DNA from: an uncultured Lachnospiraceae bacterium
GTDB lineage: Bacteria; Bacillota; Clostridia; Lachnospirales; Lachnospiraceae
Direction of reading: 5' to 3'
Length of the DNA stretch: 47,625 bases
Assembly: GCA_910577105.1 (NCBI GenBank)
Contig: CAJTMB010000026.1
Location: 1 to 47,625 of the forward strand
The translations under genes were made by a program, and so were the position numbers. Positions 32,772-40,141 of the stretch are shown here, in pieces. The notes beneath the pieces were generated by a model, which made no database searches, was not told the origin of the DNA, and worked only from the letters and a program-made list of their open reading frames with translations. How positions within the stretch are numbered: position 1 is the first letter of the stretch; every line of letters begins with the position of its first letter.

Positions 32772-33644
32772 AAATTTTTGCATGGCGGTGTTCGGGTTTG
32801 CCTTATCTTTAAAGGCAAGCCCGATTTTTCTTTTCGGAACCGGTTCCGGCACGGGGAACGGAATCAGGGTGCCGTCCGAGAGTTCTTTCTGCACAAAATT
32901 CCCGATAACGCAGGCGACTCCCATTCCTATTTTGGCAAATTCAATCAAAAGGTCCATGGTGGTGACTTCCAACTGCTGTTTGGGCAGGATGTCCTTGAAT
33001 AACAGGTATTTGTCCACATACTGTCTGGTCAGGTTTTTGCGGTCAAGGAGGAGCAGTGTGGCATGGGAAAGCAAATCCTTGTCCCCGTTCGGGGTACGTT
33101 CTTTTAAATGTGCCATATATTCCGTGGTAGTGACAAACATATCCTGAATTTCTTCCAGGGGGAGGAAGGACAGACTGCCCATGTGTTCACTTTCCCCCAC
33201 AAGTCCGATATCGAGTCTGTCGTTTTCCAGCCCGGCAATGGTATCCAGGGAGGACTGGCAGTAGATGGATAACGCCACATGGGGGTTTTCACGGATATAC
33301 TGTTGTAAATACGGGAGAAGCCGGTATTTGCAGAGAGTGGTGCTGACCCCGATGGAAAGCTGACCGACTCCCAGCTCATGGTTCTGCCATAGCTGTTCTT
33401 CTCCCTGTTTGATTGCATGAAAAGCGGTATCAACCTGTTTAAACAGGAGTTCCCCATCAGGAGTCAGTTTTACGCCGCGGGAATTTCTTATGAAAAGAGT
33501 GGCGGAAAGGTTGCTTTCCAGTTTGGAAATTGCCTTTGATATGGCGGGCTGGGATATATACAGTCTTTTTGCAGCGCCGGACAGACTGCCGCAGACAGCC
33601 GTTTCATGAAAAATGTGATAAAGGTTTAGATTTTGCTGGTTCAT
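32751..33644 (-). CDS. LysR-family transcriptional regulator
   Basis: A 297-residue DNA-binding regulator. The N-terminal winged HTH (~1-60) reads LSGAAKRLYISQPAISKAIS, the classical LysR helix pair. The effector-binding domain (~90-290) follows, with STTLCKYRLLPYLQQY at its start. It is divergent from leuCD, with a 158-bp shared control region, so control of leucine synthesis is the natural inference. Its 3' end overlaps the kinase gene by 21 bp and encloses that operon's terminator on the opposite strand. Confidence 0.9.
   Translation of the reverse strand: MNQQNLNLYHIFHETAVCGSLSGAAKRLYISQPAISKAISKLESNLSATLFIRNSRGVKLTPDGELLFKQVDTAFHAIKQGEEQLWQNHELGVGQLSIGVSTTLCKYRLLPYLQQYIRENPHVALSIYCQSSLDTIAGLENDRLDIGLVGESEHMGSLSFLPLEEIQDMFVTTTEYMAHLKERTPNGDKDLLSHATLLLLDRKNLTRQYVDKYLLFKDILPKQQLEVTTMDLLIEFAKIGMGVACVIGNFVQKELSDGTLIPFPVPEPVPKRKIGLAFKDKANPNTAMQKFLSLTRE
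32793..32833 (+). terminator. Kinase-operon terminator inside the antisense lysR coding region
   Basis: CGGGTTTGCCTT (32793-32804) pairs with AAGGCAAGCCCG (32812-32823), one G-U, 7-nt loop, then ATTTTTCTTTT. It ends plus-strand transcripts but codes for LysR residues on minus. Confidence 0.75.
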
Positions 33645-33683
33645 GGAAGCGTCCTTTCCATTGCTTTATTAATCGTTTCCGGT

Positions 33684-33713
33684 AATATACTGTCATATTA
33701 TCATAACTTACAA
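33684..33713 (-). promoter_or_regulatory. Putative promoter of lysR
   Basis: On the minus strand TTGTAA (33713-33708) and TATATT (33689-33684) with an 18-bp spacer. It lies about 40 bp before the start codon and next to the leuC promoter, as is usual for auto-regulated LysR genes. Confidence 0.45.
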
Positions 33714-33739
33714 TTATAGTAAATATGAAATATATATAT

Positions 33740-33768
33740 TTGAAGAATACACAAAAGTATGATAGAAT
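33740..33768 (+). promoter_or_regulatory. Promoter of leuCD
   Basis: TTGAAG (33740-33745) and TAGAAT (33763-33768) with a 17-bp spacer. The AT-rich block just upstream (33690-33730), with CATATT at 33694 and AATATG at 33722, is the likely LysR binding area. No T-box or leader peptide is visible. Confidence 0.6.
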
Positions 33769-33802
33769 GTGAAAAGTAAAAAAAAAGTAAGGAGGAACAG
33801 CC

Positions 33803-35062
33803 ATGGGAATGACGATGACACAGAAAATTCTTGCTGCCCATGCAGGACTTAAAGAAGTGGAAGCAGGGCAGTTGATTGAGGCAGAACTTGATTTGGTATT
33901 GGGAAATGACATTACCAGCCCGGTTGCCATTAAAGAAATGGAAAAAATGAAGGTAAACGGGGTATTCGACAAAGATAAGATTGCCCTGGTGCCTGACCAT
34001 TTTGTACCGAACAAGGACATTAAATCCGCCGAGCACTGTAAATGTGTAAGGGAGTTTGCTCGCCGAAACGAAATTACCAATTATTTTGAAGTGGGAGAGA
34101 TGGGAATTGAACATGCACTGCTTCCCGAAAAAGGACTGACAGTGGCGGGCGATGTGATTATCGGTGCGGATTCGCATACCTGTACTTACGGTGCGCTGGG
34201 GGCGTTTTCCACCGGTGTGGGAAGCACGGATATGGCAGCCGGCATGGCAACCGGAAAAGCATGGTTTAAGGTTCCGTCGGCATTGAAATTTATCCTTACC
34301 GGAAAGCCGTCCAAATGGGTGTCCGGCAAAGATGTGATTTTGCATATTATCGGCATGATTGGTGTGGACGGCGCCCTTTATAAATCCTTGGAGTTTACCG
34401 GAGACGGAATTGCAAACCTTTCCATGGACGACCGTTTTACCATTGCAAACATGGCAATTGAGGCGGGCGCCAAAAACGGTATTTTCCCGGTGGATGAACT
34501 GGCCGAAACATATATGAAAGAGCATTCTTCACGTACATATACAATATATGAAGCGGATGAGGATGCCGGGTACGATTCGGAATATACCATTGATTTGTCC
34601 GCATTAAAGTCAACGGTGGCTTTCCCGCACCTGCCGGAAAACACCCACACGCTGGATGAGATTGGTGACATCGCCATCGACCAGGTGGTGATTGGTTCCT
34701 GCACCAACGGCAGGCTGGATGATTTGCGGACGGCGGCAGAGGTATTGAAAGGGCGGCATGTGGCAAAAGGAATGCGCTGTATCATTATTCCTGCTACACA
34801 GAGGATATACATGGAGGCTATGGAGGAAGGGCTGTTAAAGATATTTATTGAAGCCGGCGCCATTGTGAGCACGCCGACCTGCGGTCCCTGTCTGGGAGGC
34901 TATATGGGCATTCTGGCGGAAGGGGAAAAGTGCGTATCCACTACCAACAGGAATTTTGTGGGCCGTATGGGACATGTGGATTCCGAAATTTATCTGGCCA
35001 GCCCCGCGGTGGCTGCGGCAAGCGCAGTGACCGGGAAAATCTCCGGACCGGAAGCTTTGTAA
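33803..35062 (+). CDS. leuC: 3-isopropylmalate dehydratase, large subunit
   Basis: With LeuD it isomerises 2- to 3-isopropylmalate in leucine synthesis, using a 4Fe-4S cluster. The 419 residues fit the short archaeal/homoaconitase-like LeuC branch, not the ~470-residue E. coli type. Cluster ligands are C300 (GSCTNGR) and C360/C363 (TCGPCLGG). Substrate-binding motif ADSHTCTYGALGAF is present. AAGGAGGAAC precedes ATG 33803. leuD follows after 25 bp. leuA and leuB are not in the window. Confidence 0.95.
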   Translation: MGMTMTQKILAAHAGLKEVEAGQLIEAELDLVLGNDITSPVAIKEMEKMKVNGVFDKDKIALVPDHFVPNKDIKSAEHCKCVREFARRNEITNYFEVGEMGIEHALLPEKGLTVAGDVIIGADSHTCTYGALGAFSTGVGSTDMAAGMATGKAWFKVPSALKFILTGKPSKWVSGKDVILHIIGMIGVDGALYKSLEFTGDGIANLSMDDRFTIANMAIEAGAKNGIFPVDELAETYMKEHSSRTYTIYEADEDAGYDSEYTIDLSALKSTVAFPHLPENTHTLDEIGDIAIDQVVIGSCTNGRLDDLRTAAEVLKGRHVAKGMRCIIIPATQRIYMEAMEEGLLKIFIEAGAIVSTPTCGPCLGGYMGILAEGEKCVSTTNRNFVGRMGHVDSEIYLASPAVAAASAVTGKISGPEAL

Positions 35063-35087
35063 AATAAACTGAGAAAGGATAACAGAC

Positions 35088-35573
35088 ATGAAAGCAAAAG
35101 GAAATGTATTTAAGTACGGTGACAATGTGGATACGGATGTAATCATTCCTGCAAGATACCTCAATTCCTCGGAGCCGGCAGAGCTTGCCCGCCATTGTAT
35201 GGAAGATATTGACAAGGAGTTTGTGGAGAAAGTCCATGCAGGCGATATCATAGTGGCAGAAAAGAATTTCGGATGCGGCTCTTCCAGGGAACATGCACCG
35301 ATTGCCATCAAGGCGGCGGGTGTAAGCTGCGTGATTGCGGAAACCTTTGCCCGTATTTTTTATCGCAATGCCATAAACATCGGACTGCCGATTATCGAGT
35401 GTCCCGAAGCCTCTCATGGTATCAGTGCGGGAGATGAGGTGGAAGTGGATTTTGATTCCGGCGTTATTACCAATGTGACGAAAGGAACGTCTTTTAAGGG
35501 GCAGGCATTTCCGCCTTTTATGCAGAAGATTATTGAGGCGGAAGGTCTTGTCAATTACATTAACAACAAGTAA
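35088..35573 (+). CDS. leuD: 3-isopropylmalate dehydratase, small subunit
   Basis: A 161-residue swivel-domain partner of LeuC. Motifs YGDNVDTDVIIPARYL at the start, and the substrate-recognition loop GCGSSREHAPIAIKAAG at ~63-79, are clear. The short length matches the archaeal-type subunit that pairs with the LeuC upstream. RBS GAAAGGA precedes ATG 35088. The MATE gene starts 15 bp further on, so it may be co-transcribed. Confidence 0.95.
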   Translation: MKAKGNVFKYGDNVDTDVIIPARYLNSSEPAELARHCMEDIDKEFVEKVHAGDIIVAEKNFGCGSSREHAPIAIKAAGVSCVIAETFARIFYRNAINIGLPIIECPEASHGISAGDEVEVDFDSGVITNVTKGTSFKGQAFPPFMQKIIEAEGLVNYINNK

Positions 35574-35588
35574 AGACAGGGAAAAGCT

Positions 35589-36950
35589 ATGGGTGATACC
35601 AAGAAATATGAAATAGATATGTGCAACGGACCGCTGTTTAAGAAAATATTGCTGTTTTCGCTGCCCCTTATGCTCTCCGGTATTCTTCAGCTTTTATTTA
35701 ATGCTGCGGATATGGTGGTGGTTGGCCGGTGGGTGGGCAGTGACGCCCTGGCTGCGGTGGGTTCCACAGGTCCGTTAATCAATCTGCTTGTGAACGTGTT
35801 TATCGGTCTGTCAGTGGGGGCCAATGTGCTGGTTTCCCGTTACTATGGGGCAAATCAGGAAAAAGAGCTTCACGATACGGTGCACACAGCCATTCTGACT
35901 TCCGTGGTATGCGGTGTGATTTTGATTTTTGTGGGCTTCTTTTCGGCGCCTTTTGCGTTGCGCCTGATGGGAAGTCCCAAAGAGGTGCTGGGGCAGTCGG
36001 TGCTTTATTTAAGAATTTACTTTGCATCCATGCCTGCCATGATGCTTTATAACTTTGGGGCTGCCATTCTGCGTGCGGTGGGGGATACCCGAAGGCCTTT
36101 GTATTATCTTACCGTATCCGGCGTCATCAATGTGGTTTTAAACCTTTTGTTTGTGGTAGCATTTTCCATGGGAGTGGCAGGTGTTGCGCTGGCAACCGCC
36201 ATCTCCCAGATAATTTCGGCGCTGCTTGTAATCCGTTGCCTGATGTATGCAGAAGGACCCTACAGGCTCGAATTAAAAAAACTTTGCATTGCGCCGCATA
36301 AATTTGGCATGATGCTGCGGATTGGCCTGCCTGCGGGACTGCAGGGGGCTGTTTTTTCCATATCCAATGTACTGATTCAGTCTTCGGTCAATTCCTTTGG
36401 CTCCGTGGCGATGGCCGGAAATGCCGCCGCGGGTAATCTGGAGGGCTTTGTCTATACTGCCATGAATACCATGCATCAGACGACGGTCAGCTTTGTGGGG
36501 CAGAACTTTGGCGCACACAAATTTAAGCGCATCGGCACCATTGCCCTGCAATGTCTGGGTATGGTGACTGTGGTGGGCCTTGTCATGGGAAATGCGGTGT
36601 ATTTCGGAAGCAGTATGCTGCTTCGGTTTTATTCACCGGATGCGGAAGTGATTGCCTATGGGGTAAAGAGACTTTTATATATCTGTTGTCCCTATTTTTT
36701 GTGCGGCGTTATGGATACCCTGGTGGGATGCCTGCGCGGCATGGGACGCTCCGTACTGCCCATGCTGGTATCCCTGACGGGGGTATGTCTGCTTCGTATT
36801 GTCTGGATATATACCATTTTCAGGAACTATAGGACATTGGATACGCTTTATATTTCTTATCCGATAACCTGGGCGCTGACCAGTCTGGTACATCTTGGCT
36901 GTTTCCTGATTATCTGGAAAAAATCCATGAAAATGCAGGAGTCATCTTGA
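35589..36950 (+). CDS. MATE-family efflux transporter
   Basis: A 453-residue membrane protein with twelve predicted helices in two halves. The N-terminal MATE features include FSLPLMLSGILQLLFNAADM, VGRWVGSDALAAVG and GLSVGANVLVSRYYG. Members export drugs or metabolites using Na+ or H+ gradients; this branch (NorM/DinF-like, common in Clostridia) has no known substrate. It sits 15 bp downstream of leuD. The ruvA promoter overlaps its stop codon. Confidence 0.9.
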   Translation: MGDTKKYEIDMCNGPLFKKILLFSLPLMLSGILQLLFNAADMVVVGRWVGSDALAAVGSTGPLINLLVNVFIGLSVGANVLVSRYYGANQEKELHDTVHTAILTSVVCGVILIFVGFFSAPFALRLMGSPKEVLGQSVLYLRIYFASMPAMMLYNFGAAILRAVGDTRRPLYYLTVSGVINVVLNLLFVVAFSMGVAGVALATAISQIISALLVIRCLMYAEGPYRLELKKLCIAPHKFGMMLRIGLPAGLQGAVFSISNVLIQSSVNSFGSVAMAGNAAAGNLEGFVYTAMNTMHQTTVSFVGQNFGAHKFKRIGTIALQCLGMVTVVGLVMGNAVYFGSSMLLRFYSPDAEVIAYGVKRLLYICCPYFLCGVMDTLVGCLRGMGRSVLPMLVSLTGVCLLRIVWIYTIFRNYRTLDTLYISYPITWALTSLVHLGCFLIIWKKSMKMQESS

Positions 36951-36975
36951 AACATATGTTCGATGGTGTTATAAT
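36947..36975 (+). promoter_or_regulatory. Promoter of ruvAB
   Basis: TTGAAA (36947-36952), a 17-bp spacer and perfect TATAAT (36970-36975). The -35 box overlaps the MATE stop codon. No LexA/SOS box was recognised next to it. Confidence 0.75.
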
Positions 36976-37020
36976 GCAGATAGAATGACGGCGGCATGTC
37001 AAGCCGGACGGAGGTTTTAT

Positions 37021-37626
37021 ATGATAGCATATGTGAAGGGTGAAATTGCAGAGATTGCCGAAGACAACGTGGTAATTGAGGTGGGCGGCATCGGATACAA
37101 CATAAAGATTTCTGCCAGGGTGGCGCAGGGGCTTCCCGGTATCGGAGGGCAGATTAAGCTGCATACTTATACGCTTGTGCGTGAGGATGCCTTTTTGTTG
37201 TACGGATTTTTAACCAAAAGTGATTTGGATATTTTCAAAAAATGTATTACGGTGAACGGCATCGGGCCAAAAGGGGCGCTGGCGATACTTTCCGTCATGG
37301 ATGCGGATGCCCTGCGGTACGCCATTTTAAGCGGGGACGCCAAGGCGATTTCCAAGGCGCCCGGTATCGGCGCAAGGACGGCAGAGCGATTGATTCTGGA
37401 CTTAAAAGATAAGGTTTCCTTTGACGACGGCATGATTGACCGGGAAATTTATGCAAATCAGGCTGCTTCCCCACAGGCCGACGGGGCGGCGAAGGAGGCA
37501 GTGGAAGCGCTTGTGGCTTTGGGATACGGACAGGCGGAAAGCTTACAGGCTGTGAGCCGGATTTTGGATGCGGAAACCATGGACAGCGGGGCGCTTTTGA
37601 AGGCGGCGCTGAAAACAATGTTTTAA
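37021..37626 (+). CDS. ruvA: Holliday junction branch migration protein RuvA
   Basis: A 201-residue tetrameric protein that binds Holliday junctions and loads RuvB. The N-terminal OB fold starts MIAYVKGEIAEI. Two helix-hairpin-helix motifs are seen as NGIGPKGALAIL and PGIGARTAERLILDLKDK. The C-terminal RuvB-contact domain ends ALKTMF. The open frame extends to 36985, but ATG 37021 has GGAGG at the right distance. ruvB starts 12 bp downstream. Confidence 0.96.
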   Translation: MIAYVKGEIAEIAEDNVVIEVGGIGYNIKISARVAQGLPGIGGQIKLHTYTLVREDAFLLYGFLTKSDLDIFKKCITVNGIGPKGALAILSVMDADALRYAILSGDAKAISKAPGIGARTAERLILDLKDKVSFDDGMIDREIYANQAASPQADGAAKEAVEALVALGYGQAESLQAVSRILDAETMDSGALLKAALKTMF

Positions 37627-37638
37627 AGGATGGAAAAG

Positions 37639-38634
37639 ATGCCAAGGACGATAGAAACCAATATCACGGAAGAGGACATTAAAATCGAGGGCTCCTTAAG
37701 GCCGCAGTACCTGAAGGATTATATCGGGCAGGAGAAGGTCAAGGAGAATCTGAAAATCTACATAGAAGCGGCAAAGCAAAGAGGGGATGCACTGGACCAT
37801 GCCCTGTTTTACGGCCCGCCCGGTCTGGGCAAGACCACGCTTGCAGGCATTATTGCCAACGAGATGGGCGTCAACATGAAGATTACCAGTGGTCCCGCCA
37901 TAGAAAAGCCGGGGGAGATAGCTGCCATCTTAAATAATCTTCAGGAAGGGGATATTCTTTTTGTGGACGAAATCCACCGGCTGAACAGGCAGGTGGAGGA
38001 GGTTCTCTATCCCGCCATGGAAGACTTTGCCATTGACATTATGATTGGAAAGGGCTCTTCCGCACGCTCCATCAGGCTGGAACTGCCCAAATTCACTTTG
38101 GTGGGCGCCACCACCCGCGCCGGTATGCTGACAGCGCCTTTACGGGACAGGTTTGGCATGATTCACCGTCTGGAGTTTTACACCGTTCCCGAATTGCAGC
38201 TGATTGTAAAGCATTCGGCCCGTATATTGGAGGTGGAAATCGACGACGGCGGCGCATTGGAGCTTGCAAAAAGAAGCAGGGGCACGCCGCGTCTGGCAAA
38301 CCGCATCCTGAAGCGGGTCCGTGATTTTGCACAGGTCAAATATGACGGCAGAATTACGGAAGAGGTAGCCCGCACCGCACTGGATTTGATGGATGTTGAC
38401 AAGCTGGGACTGGACCATATTGACCGCAATATCCTTTCCACCATGATTTTAAAGTTTAACGGCGGTCCTGTGGGGCTGGATACACTGGCAGCCGCCATCG
38501 GGGAGGACGCCGGCACCATAGAAGATGTCTATGAGCCCTTTTTGATACAGAACGGCCTGCTCAACAGGACGCCGCGGGGACGCGTGGCGACGGAACTGGC
38601 GTACCGGCATATGGGGCTGATGCCGTTTACGTAG
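37639..38634 (+). CDS. ruvB: Holliday junction helicase RuvB
   Basis: A 331-residue AAA+ hexameric motor that drives branch migration with RuvA. Walker A GPPGLGKTT, Walker B FVDEIHRLN, sensor-1 VGATTRAG, arginine finger region PLRDRFG and the C-terminal winged helix ending RGRVATELAYRHMG are all present. ATG 37639 is preferred because AAGGA lies 8 nt upstream; ATG 37630 in the same frame has no room for a ribosome site. No ruvC is adjacent. Confidence 0.96.
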   Translation: MPRTIETNITEEDIKIEGSLRPQYLKDYIGQEKVKENLKIYIEAAKQRGDALDHALFYGPPGLGKTTLAGIIANEMGVNMKITSGPAIEKPGEIAAILNNLQEGDILFVDEIHRLNRQVEEVLYPAMEDFAIDIMIGKGSSARSIRLELPKFTLVGATTRAGMLTAPLRDRFGMIHRLEFYTVPELQLIVKHSARILEVEIDDGGALELAKRSRGTPRLANRILKRVRDFAQVKYDGRITEEVARTALDLMDVDKLGLDHIDRNILSTMILKFNGGPVGLDTLAAAIGEDAGTIEDVYEPFLIQNGLLNRTPRGRVATELAYRHMGLMPFT

Positions 38635-38641
38635 GAACGGG

Positions 38642-38873
38642 ATGCGGGAGGAAACAGGATTATATCTTACGAAAGTAAAAGGAGAAGAAGACAAGCAGAT
38701 TTTAAATGTAGATGGAAATAAGAGATTGTGGAGAATAATCCGGAGAGTATCTTTTTAATGCACGTCCACGCATTAAGAAAATATTTGGGATAAAGGGGTT
38801 ATGGCTCACTTCTTAATAGGAATGGCAACTGTTTTGCAGGAGATTTAGAACCTATCGAATATCTGAATGCTTA
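38642..38873 (+). pseudogene. Multiply frameshifted gene remnant
   Basis: Three successive protein-like pieces lie in different frames. From 38642: MREETGLYLTKVKGEEDKQI and on to a stop at ~38758. From about 38744: EYLFNARPRIKKIFGIKGLW, stop near 38816. From 38797: GYGSLLNRNG, then CFAGDLEPIEYLNA, stop at 38872. The order and quality of the pieces suggest one decayed gene of about 75-80 residues or the tail of a longer one. The opening REETGL resembles part of a Nudix box, but the rest does not confirm it. Family unknown. Confidence 0.35.
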
Positions 38874-38900
38874 AAATCAGAAGTTGCAAAGGAGAACTTT

Positions 38901-39089
38901 ATGAAATCAGGCAATAGAGATGATGGCTGGTTATCCGGAAGAATATATTTCAACAGGGAAGATAAAAGAGTCATTATTAAGAGACCGCAAAGTGGGTTTG
39001 GCTATACAATGAATTTAGGAAATAAGTGGACATGGATATTAAATATTTTTGTTGTAATTATTATAGTTATATTAGTCTGTGTTCTTTAA
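38901..39089 (+). CDS. Small single-pass membrane protein, DUF5808-like
   Basis: A 62-residue protein. Residues 8-42 (DGWLSGRIYFNREDKRVIIK, then GFGYTMNLGNKW) follow the pattern of the DUF5808 domain, and residues ~44-62 form one C-terminal membrane helix. AAAGGAG precedes ATG 38901. The role of the domain is unknown. It lies alone in an AT-rich stretch flanked by gene remnants, and could be what is left of a mobile or accessory module. Confidence 0.65.
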   Translation: MKSGNRDDGWLSGRIYFNREDKRVIIKRPQSGFGYTMNLGNKWTWILNIFVVIIIVILVCVL

Positions 39090-39198
39090 AACAACTTTCG
39101 GTTTGAAGAGTTGTCGGGTGAGTGTAAGTACATGCAATTGCAATGCATATATTTGATTTAACTGTAATTGTGCCAATTAAAAGTTATGGGGTATAGCT

Positions 39199-39642
39199 AT
39201 GTTTATAAATACAGAGTTTTTAAAGAACAATGAAATACAATTAGTTTTGGAAAAAACAGTTGATGGAGATATTGAAAGAGGATGGGTTCCTGCCTACCAT
39301 TTTGCAATCTGTAATGATAAAGGGACAAAAATGGGAGTTTGCGATTTACGTATCGGTCATAACGAGAAGCTGTATTATGGCGGAAACATAGGATATAACG
39401 TTGATGAGAAATATCGCGGACATCATTATGCAGGAAAGGCATGTCTTTTGTTATTGGAATTGGCAAGAAAACATGAATTGGATTACGTGATTATTACATG
39501 CAATCCAAATAACCATGCTTCCAGAAAAACATGTGAATATGCAGGCGGTAAACTTCTGGAAGTCGTGGAACTTCCCGAAGACAATGATATGCGCCAAGAG
39601 AGTGGTGAAACAGAAAAGTGCATATTTAGGTTTGAACTGTAA
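39199..39642 (+). CDS. GNAT-family N-acetyltransferase
   Basis: A 147-residue acetyl-CoA-dependent acyltransferase. Motif A with the pyrophosphate-binding loop is VDEKYRGHHYAGKA (~72-85), and motif B is NPNNHASRKTCEYAGGK (~106-122). Substrate unknown; size and layout resemble the small-molecule or ribosomal-protein GNATs. Only a weak GGGG precedes the ATG, so translation may be low. It lies in the AT-rich accessory stretch before the alaS T-box. Confidence 0.82.
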   Translation: MFINTEFLKNNEIQLVLEKTVDGDIERGWVPAYHFAICNDKGTKMGVCDLRIGHNEKLYYGGNIGYNVDEKYRGHHYAGKACLLLLELARKHELDYVIITCNPNNHASRKTCEYAGGKLLEVVELPEDNDMRQESGETEKCIFRFEL

Positions 39643-39654
39643 ACAGAAGCAATT

Positions 39655-39796
39655 TTTCCAAGGGTGTGACCCGGGTGTAAGTTTTATTTCGGAATATAAT
39701 CCCAACAATGGGATAATCTCTGTCTTGATAAGTAATTATGGGGATAATGTCTGGAGCAAAATGCGCAAAATAAGAGAACTTTTTTATAAGTCTTGA
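39655..39796 (+). pseudogene. Possible short gene remnant
   Basis: One frame gives a protein-like tail (FISEYNPNNGIISVLISNYG, then SKMRKIRELFYKS) ending at 39796, just before the alaS promoter. It has no start codon of its own with a ribosome site. It is probably a decayed C-terminus; the family is not recognised. Confidence 0.2.
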
Positions 39797-39821
39797 CTTT
39801 TAATATTCACAGTGCTATACT
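39793..39821 (+). promoter_or_regulatory. Promoter of the alaS T-box transcript
   Basis: TTGACT (39793-39798), a 17-bp spacer and TATACT (39816-39821). Transcription would start near 39828, giving a leader of about 315 nt. Confidence 0.75.
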
Positions 39822-39831
39822 CATGCTAATT

Positions 39832-40116
39832 CAAAACAAAAAGGCTTTGACGGGGAATAGTAGATATCGGGGATATTACAGAGAGAAGGTGGTTGGTGTG
39901 AACCTTCATAGAACTGGTATGGAAGCAGCCTCTGAGCTTTGAACCGAACAGATACGTCCCAGTAGGCTTCAACGGAGTTCCCCCGTTAACACAGGAAGCA
40001 ATATCGGAGAAATCCCGTATTGGCAGAGTGCAGAGTAATCTGAAATTAGGTGGTAACACGGACAGGTAAGTTCGCCCTAAGTTGAAAATATTCAACTTAG
40101 GGCTTTTTGTTTTGGA
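39832..40116 (+). promoter_or_regulatory. T-box riboswitch controlling alaS
   Basis: A tRNA-sensing leader. The T-box core reads AGGTGGTAACACGG (about 40048-40061); TGGT pairs with ACCA, fitting a tRNA whose discriminator is A, as in tRNA-Ala. Stem I features include AGTAGA, ACAGAGAG and GGTGGTTGGTG with GAACC. A GCT triplet at 39936-39938, right after CTCTGA, is a candidate specifier; GCC at 39928-39930 is another, and I cannot decide by eye. The leader ends in a terminator (40074-40110). Confidence 0.88.
40074..40114 (+). terminator. T-box regulatory terminator
   Basis: GCCCTAAGTTGAA (40074-40086) pairs perfectly with TTCAACTTAGGGC (40091-40103) around AATA, followed by TTTTTGTTTT. Binding of uncharged tRNA would favour the competing antiterminator. 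Confidence 0.88.
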
Positions 40117-40141
40117 GAATTGTTTGAGAGGAGAGAAGAAC

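Noticed and set aside
33645..33802. A T-box leader for leuC
   Set aside because: The intergenic region is AT-rich with a promoter 35 bp before the start; no T-box core or terminator is present.
39515..39654. Extending the 39655-39796 remnant upstream into the GNAT gene
   Set aside because: That part is out of frame with, and fully inside, the GNAT gene and does not look protein-like.
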